Origin: Saprospiraceae bacterium
GTDB taxonomy: Bacteria; Bacteroidota; Bacteroidia; Chitinophagales; Saprospiraceae
DNA length: 10,001 nt
Assembly: GCA_020849825.1 (NCBI GenBank)
Contig: JADZFP010000498.1
Location: 1 to 10,001 of the forward strand
Reading direction: 5' to 3'
In this document: one piece after another, positions 6,278 to 10,001 of the stretch
Layout: every line of letters starts with the position of its first letter
Numbering within the stretch: position 1 is the stretch's first letter
Made by a program: the position numbers and the translations under genes
The notes under the pieces: generated by a model
What the model was told of the DNA's origin: nothing
What the model saw: only the letters and a program-made list of their open reading frames with translations
Databases searched by the model: none

Positions 6278-7657
6278 TCAATGCATCACGGGTAGTGTGA
6301 CGATGAAATTGCTGCCGCCGCCGGCCCTGGGTTCGTAGCGCAGCGCGCCTTGATGGAGTTGAATGATACGTTTGCAAAGCGACAACCCGATCCCGTGTCC
6401 GCGTGTAATGCCGGAAGCATTGCTACCCCGGAAAAAGGAATTAAAGATTTGTATTTCCTCTCCTGCCGGAACGCCCATACCGCGATCGGAAAAATGTATT
6501 TCCACTTGCCGTTCGGGAAAGGAAAAACCGACCATTACTTGATGGTCGCTGGAAAATTTGCAGGCATTGTCGAGCAAATTGAGAAACGTGGTTTTGAGCA
6601 GTTGCTCGTTTCCATACACCACCATGGCTTCTTCCTCTTCGGGCAATTCGCGGTATTCAATTTGAAACTGGTACTCCGGCTGGGCTCTCGCCAGTTCGTC
6701 TTTGGCGGCATAAAGCACCTCGTCGATCCGGAGCGGCCCGAAAGGCAATTTGGAGCGCTGTATGCCCGATTGGGCCAATACGAGGAGGCCATTGGTCAAC
6801 TCCACCAGCGTGCGGGCGTCGTCGAACACCGACTTCATGACACGCTGATATTCTTCCACCGAGCGCGTTTTGTCGAGCGTGACCTGGAGTTGGCTGGTTA
6901 TGGCGGCCAGCGGGGTGCGCAATTCGTGCGAGGCGTTCGATACGAATTGCTGCTGGATCTCGAACGCCGTTTCCAGTCGTTTGAGCATTTGGTTGAAATT
7001 GATGGCCAATTGGGCGATTTCATCGCGTTCGTTGCCTTCATTGACCCGTTTGTCGAGGTTGCCGGCGGTGATTTCAGAGATCTGCGCATTGATGCGAACA
7101 AGCGGTTCCAGCATCTGACCGGCGAAAAAACGGCCGGCCAGGATAATCAGTCCGATACCCAGAAACAGGCCGGTGAGCAATACATTCCGCAGGTTGTCGA
7201 GTTTGCTGCGGCCGTACCGGTCGAACGCCGAAGAAATGACGACGACCTGATTCTCTTCGTCCTGTTCCGGAAACACGAGACCGACGACCTCAAGTTGATC
7301 GCGGGTTGTTCTCACAACGTTTTCCCTACGGATTTTTTCGAGAAAATCATGGGTGTACGGGATTTCCAGATCGTCGAGACTGCTGTACAGCAGCGAATCT
7401 TTTTGATTGAAAATGAGGACTTTTTCTTCGTAAAGGGCAAAAATCGAGTTCTGATCAATGATGCGCATCATTTTCAGGTCGACCTCCTGCACCTTTACCA
7501 ACAGGCGGGCCGACGTGATTGCGCGGCTTTCCAAACGGGTGAAAAACTCTTCTCTTCGGTACTCTTCCGAGCGCAGGTACACTGCCGTGGAGAACAACAC
7601 CAGGATGGTGCCGACAATAAGCGAGAACCGGAGGGTGAGTTTTGCCCTGATATTCAT
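6278..7657 (-). CDS. Two-component sensor histidine kinase (HAMP, HisKA, HATPase)
   Basis: This 459-residue inner-membrane sensor kinase autophosphorylates on a histidine and passes the phosphate to its partner regulator. Order of parts: first membrane segment (about 9-28), extracytoplasmic sensor region (about 29-155, no recognised ligand fold), second membrane segment (about 157-178), HAMP linker (about 179-232), HisKA with 'FVSNASHELRTPLAAI' and phospho-acceptor His244, then the ATPase domain with N-box 'NLLDNACKFS' (Asn364), G1 'DRGMGVP' (391-397), F-box region 'FNSFFRGSNA' and G2 'GHGIGLSLCK' (420-429). All catalytic boxes are intact. It follows the response-regulator gene by 9 bp, so the two are surely co-transcribed. 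The stimulus cannot be read from the sensor region; the downstream surface-protein genes suggest envelope or surface conditions. Confidence 0.97.
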   Translation of the reverse strand: MNIRAKLTLRFSLIVGTILVLFSTAVYLRSEEYRREEFFTRLESRAITSARLLVKVQEVDLKMMRIIDQNSIFALYEEKVLIFNQKDSLLYSSLDDLEIPYTHDFLEKIRRENVVRTTRDQLEVVGLVFPEQDEENQVVVISSAFDRYGRSKLDNLRNVLLTGLFLGIGLIILAGRFFAGQMLEPLVRINAQISEITAGNLDKRVNEGNERDEIAQLAINFNQMLKRLETAFEIQQQFVSNASHELRTPLAAITSQLQVTLDKTRSVEEYQRVMKSVFDDARTLVELTNGLLVLAQSGIQRSKLPFGPLRIDEVLYAAKDELARAQPEYQFQIEYRELPEEEEAMVVYGNEQLLKTTFLNLLDNACKFSSDHQVMVGFSFPERQVEIHFSDRGMGVPAGEEIQIFNSFFRGSNASGITRGHGIGLSLCKRIIQLHQGALRYEPRAGGGSNFIVTLPVMH

Positions 7658-7666
7658 GAGTTGCCG

Positions 7667-8350
7667 TCACTGGGGTTTGAGGAAGTACCCGACGCCTTGT
7701 TTGGTCTGAATCAGCTTCGGTTCAAAATTGCGGTCGATCTTTTTCCGCAAAAAGTTGATGTAAACGTCGACCACGTTGGTGCCGGTATCGAAATTGACGT
7801 CCCACACTTTTTCCGTGATTTCGGCCCGGGTGACTACCCGGCCGTTGCTGCGCACCAGAAACTCCAGCAACGCGTATTCTTTGGCCGTCAGCACGATAGG
7901 CATACCCTGGCGGCTGGCCGTTTGAGATGCGGTATTTAATTCCAGATCGGCTACCCGCAAAATCAAGCCTTCATTCATTTCCTTGCCGCCGCCGCCGCGT
8001 TTGAGGAACACCCGGATACGGGCCAGCAGTTCGCGGAAATCGAAGGGCTTCACCATGTAGTCGTCGGCCCCGGCATCAAAACCCGAGATTTTTTCATCCA
8101 CCGTTCCGCGCGCCGTCACCATGATGATCGGAACTTCCGTATTCGTTGATCGGATACTCCGGCACACCTCGTACCCATTGACAAACGGCAGATTGATGTC
8201 GAGTAAAATCAGGTCGTAAGCCTTCTGACTGGCCATGTGACGCCCCACGGCGCCGTCGGGCGCCAGGTCGACCTCAAAGCCATTCTCCTCCAGTCCCTTC
8301 TGTAAAGAGGTGGCTACCTTGGGTTCATCTTCGATAAATAAGATCGACAT
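7667..8350 (-). CDS. OmpR/PhoB-family DNA-binding response regulator
   Basis: This 227-residue protein has an N-terminal receiver domain (about 1-115) and a C-terminal winged-helix DNA-binding domain (about 128-226). The receiver residues are intact: acidic pair Glu7/Asp8, phospho-acceptor Asp51 in 'LILLDINLP', Thr79 in 'IIMVTARG', and Lys101 in 'MVKPF'. The output domain shows 'LTAKEYALLEFLVRSNGRVVTRAEI', 'VDVYINFLRKKID' and 'IQTKQGVGYFLK', as in OmpR/PhoB/CusR proteins. The start at 8350 is preceded by a weak purine-rich AAGATAA. It is the first gene of the regulator-kinase operon. Its upstream region is taken up by TTAGG-rich repeats and shows no TTTAA array, so autoregulation through that motif is not visible. 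Proposed targets are the TTTAA repeats at 6224-6277 and 5194-5237. Confidence 0.97.
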   Translation of the reverse strand: MSILFIEDEPKVATSLQKGLEENGFEVDLAPDGAVGRHMASQKAYDLILLDINLPFVNGYEVCRSIRSTNTEVPIIMVTARGTVDEKISGFDAGADDYMVKPFDFRELLARIRVFLKRGGGGKEMNEGLILRVADLELNTASQTASRQGMPIVLTAKEYALLEFLVRSNGRVVTRAEITEKVWDVNFDTGTNVVDVYINFLRKKIDRNFEPKLIQTKQGVGYFLKPQ

Positions 8351-8376
8351 TTATCTTCAGGTTTTAGGTTTTAGGG

Positions 8377-8427
8377 GTTGGGTGTTAGGTATTAGGTTTT
8401 GGATAAAAGGTGCGTTTTTGCTCTCGG
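8377..8427 (+). repeat. Left arm of a 51-bp inverted repeat
   Basis: This arm matches the reverse complement of 8772-8822 at 48 of 51 positions by eye. It contains GTTGGGTGTTAGG, TTAGGTTTTGG, TAAAAGGTGCGTTT and GCTCTCGG. Together the arms enclose 344 bp without a gene. It begins 26 bp upstream of the response-regulator start and is preceded by two more TTTTAGG units (about 8361-8375). Confidence 0.85.
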
Positions 8428-8463
8428 GTGGTGTGGTGGGCAGGAATTAATTACACAATATTT

Positions 8464-8531
8464 TGCCGCGATGCGGCACACATTCCCCTTCGAAATCGCC
8501 GGGGCTACATACATTTTGCCGCGATGCGGCA
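8464..8531 (+). repeat. Two REP-like hairpin units, forward orientation
   Basis: TGCCGCGATGCGGCA occurs at 8464-8478 and 8517-8531, each preceded by TTT. TGCCGC and GCGGCA are complementary and frame a 3-nt GAT. The second unit is part of a 27-bp stretch (8505-8531) that reappears inverted, with one mismatch, at 8587-8613 and 8655-8681. Such clustered, opposing palindromes resemble REP/BIME-type interspersed elements. Confidence 0.75.
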
Positions 8532-8546
8532 GTTGGGTCAACTCAC

Positions 8547-8681
8547 TATCGATGAAACAGGATCAATCAGATTTGCAATTAGGGAGTGCCGCATCGCGGC
8601 AAAACGTATGTAGTTATCGATGAAACAGGATCAATCAGATTTGCAATTAGGGAGTGCCGCATCGCGGCAAAACGTATGTAG
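8547..8681 (-). repeat. Perfect 67-bp tandem duplication carrying two inverted REP-like hairpins
   Basis: Bases 8547-8613 and 8615-8681 are identical by eye (TATCGATGAAACAGG ... AAAACGTATGTAG), separated by one T, a period of 68 bp. Each copy contains TGCCGCATCGCGGCA (8587-8601 and 8655-8669), the reverse complement of the two units upstream. Lack of divergence implies a recent duplication or ongoing slippage. Confidence 0.9.
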
Positions 8682-8771
8682 CAACACGTGAAACCCGGCG
8701 TCAGTCAGTTTGTTGGGTAAAAGGTGCATTGCCGACCCCTTGGCGATGGCTTATTCGAACCATGCACCCTA

Positions 8772-8822
8772 CCGAGAGCAGAAACGCACCTTTTACCCAA
8801 AACCTAACACCTAACACCCAAC
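8772..8822 (-). repeat. Right arm of the 51-bp inverted repeat
   Basis: It is the reverse complement of 8377-8427 with three mismatches. It ends only 5 bp from the stop codon of the M16 peptidase gene. The inner part, GCACCTTTTACCCAA at 8786-8800, also pairs with TTGGGTAAAAGGTGC at 8713-8727, a third partial copy of the same element, giving a possible 15-bp stem with a 58-nt loop. Confidence 0.85.
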
Positions 8823-8827
8823 TCCCA

Positions 8828-10001
8828 TCAAGGTTTTGCCGCTTTTTTGAAATCCCCGGCTTTCACCGAAACGATTTTCGAGTAGTCGAGGTGTTTTTTC
8901 ATGGCGGCATTGACCTGTTCGAGGGTCAGGTTCTCGACGTTCTGCTCGAAGTTTTTATCCCAGCTCATATCCCGTCCGTAGAACAGGTAACTGCTGAGCG
9001 TACCGGCGAGCGAGGCGTCGGAGGTGCGGTTCACTTTGCGCGATTTGAGCCAGCCGGACTTTGCGGAAGCGAGCTCTTCGGCGGTAAAGCCCTCGTTGGT
9101 AACGCGTTCGATCTCTTCGCGGAAAGCCGTTTCGAGTTTGCCGAGGTTTTCCGGGTTGTAGATCATGAAGGCGTTGAACGATGCGTTTTTATCGAGCGGG
9201 CTGGCGGAGAAGCTGCCGCGTACGGTGTAACTCAGGCCGTCTTTCTGGCGGATGCGCGTGGCCAGTCGGGAGTTGAGAAAACCGCCGCCGATGATGTAGC
9301 CGCCGATGGCCACGGCCGGGTATTCCGGGTCGTCGTTGCGCATGGCGAAGTTGTAGCCGGCCACATAGCTGGCATTGGCTTTATCGGGCGTTTCGATGCT
9401 TTTGCTTTGCGACGTTGCGGCCACGTACGGGTCGTCGAGGCGCACGTATTTGGCCGCCGGGCTTTTCCAGTTGCCGAAGGCTTCGTTCATGGCTTTTTCG
9501 GCTTCCTTATTGTCGAAATCGCCGACGATGGCGCCGGTGGCGTACTCGTTGCCGCCGTAGAAGGATTTGTAAAAGTCGCGCACCTGCTCGACGGTAAGGG
9601 CTTGGGTAGCGGCAATTTCCTCTTCGATGGTCATGGTGTAGCGCGGATCGTCTTTGGCGCGGCCCGGATCGGTGAGGCGCGCGTATTCTACGTTGGCGAG
9701 GGTATTCGGATCGTTTTTCTGCTCTTCGAGCGCGGCGAGTTGTTCGGTTTTGAGTTTGTCGAATTCGGCCGGGTCGAAGGCGGGGTTGCGCAGCATTTCG
9801 CCCACCAGACGGATGGTTGCCGGCAGGTGTTCGCGGTCGGTTTCGATGCTGATGGTGAGGCTGCCCGCGCCGCCGAAGAAGGAAACCCGGGCTTTGAGCC
9901 GGTCGAGTTCTTCCTTGATCTGCTGGCGGTTCATGGTCGTGGTGCCCTTATCGAGCATGGCCGGAACATAGCCGGCGGCCGTTGCTTTTCCGCGCAGCGA
10001 T
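8828..10001 (-). CDS. M16-family (insulinase/pitrilysin-like) peptidase, C-terminal part
   Basis: The frame is open from the right edge to the TGA at 8828-8830, giving 390 visible residues; the true start is outside the window (an internal Met at 9958 is not the start because the frame and homology continue upstream). The fragment shows the M16 pattern: 'MLDKGTTTMNRQQIKEELDRL' near the start, 'IRLVGEMLRNPAFDPAEFDKLK', 'VRDFYKSFYGGNEYATGAIVGDF', then 'GGGFLNSRLATRIRQKDGLSYTV', the Arg/Tyr region typical of the second subdomain. At the place where active lobes have H-x-x-E-H before 'GT', this one reads GYVPA, so the visible lobe cannot bind zinc itself. In two-lobe bacterial M16 proteins, the active lobe is N-terminal, which would lie to the right. 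A periplasmic location is likely for Bacteroidota members but the signal sequence is not visible. It is separated from the two-component operon by the repeat region. Confidence 0.92.
   Translation of the reverse strand, partial: SLRGKATAAGYVPAMLDKGTTTMNRQQIKEELDRLKARVSFFGGAGSLTISIETDREHLPATIRLVGEMLRNPAFDPAEFDKLKTEQLAALEEQKNDPNTLANVEYARLTDPGRAKDDPRYTMTIEEEIAATQALTVEQVRDFYKSFYGGNEYATGAIVGDFDNKEAEKAMNEAFGNWKSPAAKYVRLDDPYVAATSQSKSIETPDKANASYVAGYNFAMRNDDPEYPAVAIGGYIIGGGFLNSRLATRIRQKDGLSYTVRGSFSASPLDKNASFNAFMIYNPENLGKLETAFREEIERVTNEGFTAEELASAKSGWLKSRKVNRTSDASLAGTLSSYLFYGRDMSWDKNFEQNVENLTLEQVNAAMKKHLDYSKIVSVKAGDFKKAAKP

Larger units (their letters stand above)
8351..8827. other. Gene-free intergenic region composed of nested repeats
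   Basis: No plausible gene is found in these 477 bp; the short open frames on the plus strand are made of repeat sequence. From left to right it holds TTTTAGG-type repeats, the left 51-bp arm, a short AT-rich stretch with AATTAATTA (about 8443-8451), two forward and two inverted TGCCGC hairpins, the 67-bp duplication, a third partial copy of the arm (8713-8728) and the right arm. There is no transposase gene and no obvious target-site duplication. The promoter of the response-regulator operon must lie within it but cannot be recognised. Confidence 0.8.

Noticed and set aside
6350..7939. 529-codon open frame on the plus strand
   Set aside because: It is antisense to the intact kinase and regulator genes, crosses their junction, and its translation shows no recognisable domain. 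It reflects the codon bias of the true genes.
8361..8400. Telomere-like TTAGG repeats
   Set aside because: The units are irregular and internal to a bacterial chromosome context with genes on both sides; no replicon end is indicated.
8399..8623. Short plus-strand frames in the intergenic region
   Set aside because: They are made of the inverted repeat and the TGCCGC hairpins and have no protein-like features.
8464..8681. Possible CRISPR array from repeated palindromes
   Set aside because: Only four units, in opposing orientations, with unequal spacing; two 'spacers' are identical because of the tandem duplication, and no cas gene is present.

Overview
The window looks like a chromosomal segment of a Bacteroidota bacterium, most likely a Saprospiria/Saprospiraceae-type organism. 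The evidence is a giant surface protein built from SprB-like, PKD/Ig-like and HYR domains, a candidate Bacteroidota -7 promoter element (AACCTTTGC) and short palindromic intergenic repeats. The family assignment is inference; no rRNA or other marker is present. All five genes lie on the minus strand, so transcription runs from right to left.

From right to left: (1) 8828-10001, the C-terminal part of an M16 (insulinase/pitrilysin-like) peptidase whose visible lobe lacks the zinc motif; its start is off the right edge. (2) 8351-8827, a gene-free stretch made of repeats: 51-bp near-perfect inverted repeats at its ends, four copies of a TGCCGC/GCGGCA hairpin in opposing orientations, and a perfect 67-bp tandem duplication. 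(3) 6278-8350, an OmpR-type response regulator and a HAMP histidine kinase 9 bp apart, a classic two-component operon. (4) 5245-6171, a membrane-anchored coiled-coil protein of unknown function with a conserved-looking C-terminal beta-rich domain. (5) 1-5085, an uninterrupted reading frame of at least 1695 codons, starting at 5085 and running off the left edge. It encodes a secreted modular protein: two SprB-like repeats, twelve PKD/Ig-like repeats of about 80 residues, four more SprB-like repeats, an HYR-like segment, a canonical HYR domain and another SprB-like repeat.

The most informative regulatory signal is a set of TTTAA direct repeats, one per 11 bp (about a helical turn), in both intergenic gaps downstream of the kinase: four in exact 11-bp register upstream of the giant gene, and a closely related set upstream of the coiled-coil gene. 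Such phased direct repeats are the typical binding architecture of OmpR/PhoB-family regulators. The simplest model is that the adjacent regulator controls the coiled-coil membrane protein and the giant surface protein, making this a cell-envelope/adhesion signalling module. This is inference from sequence layout only.
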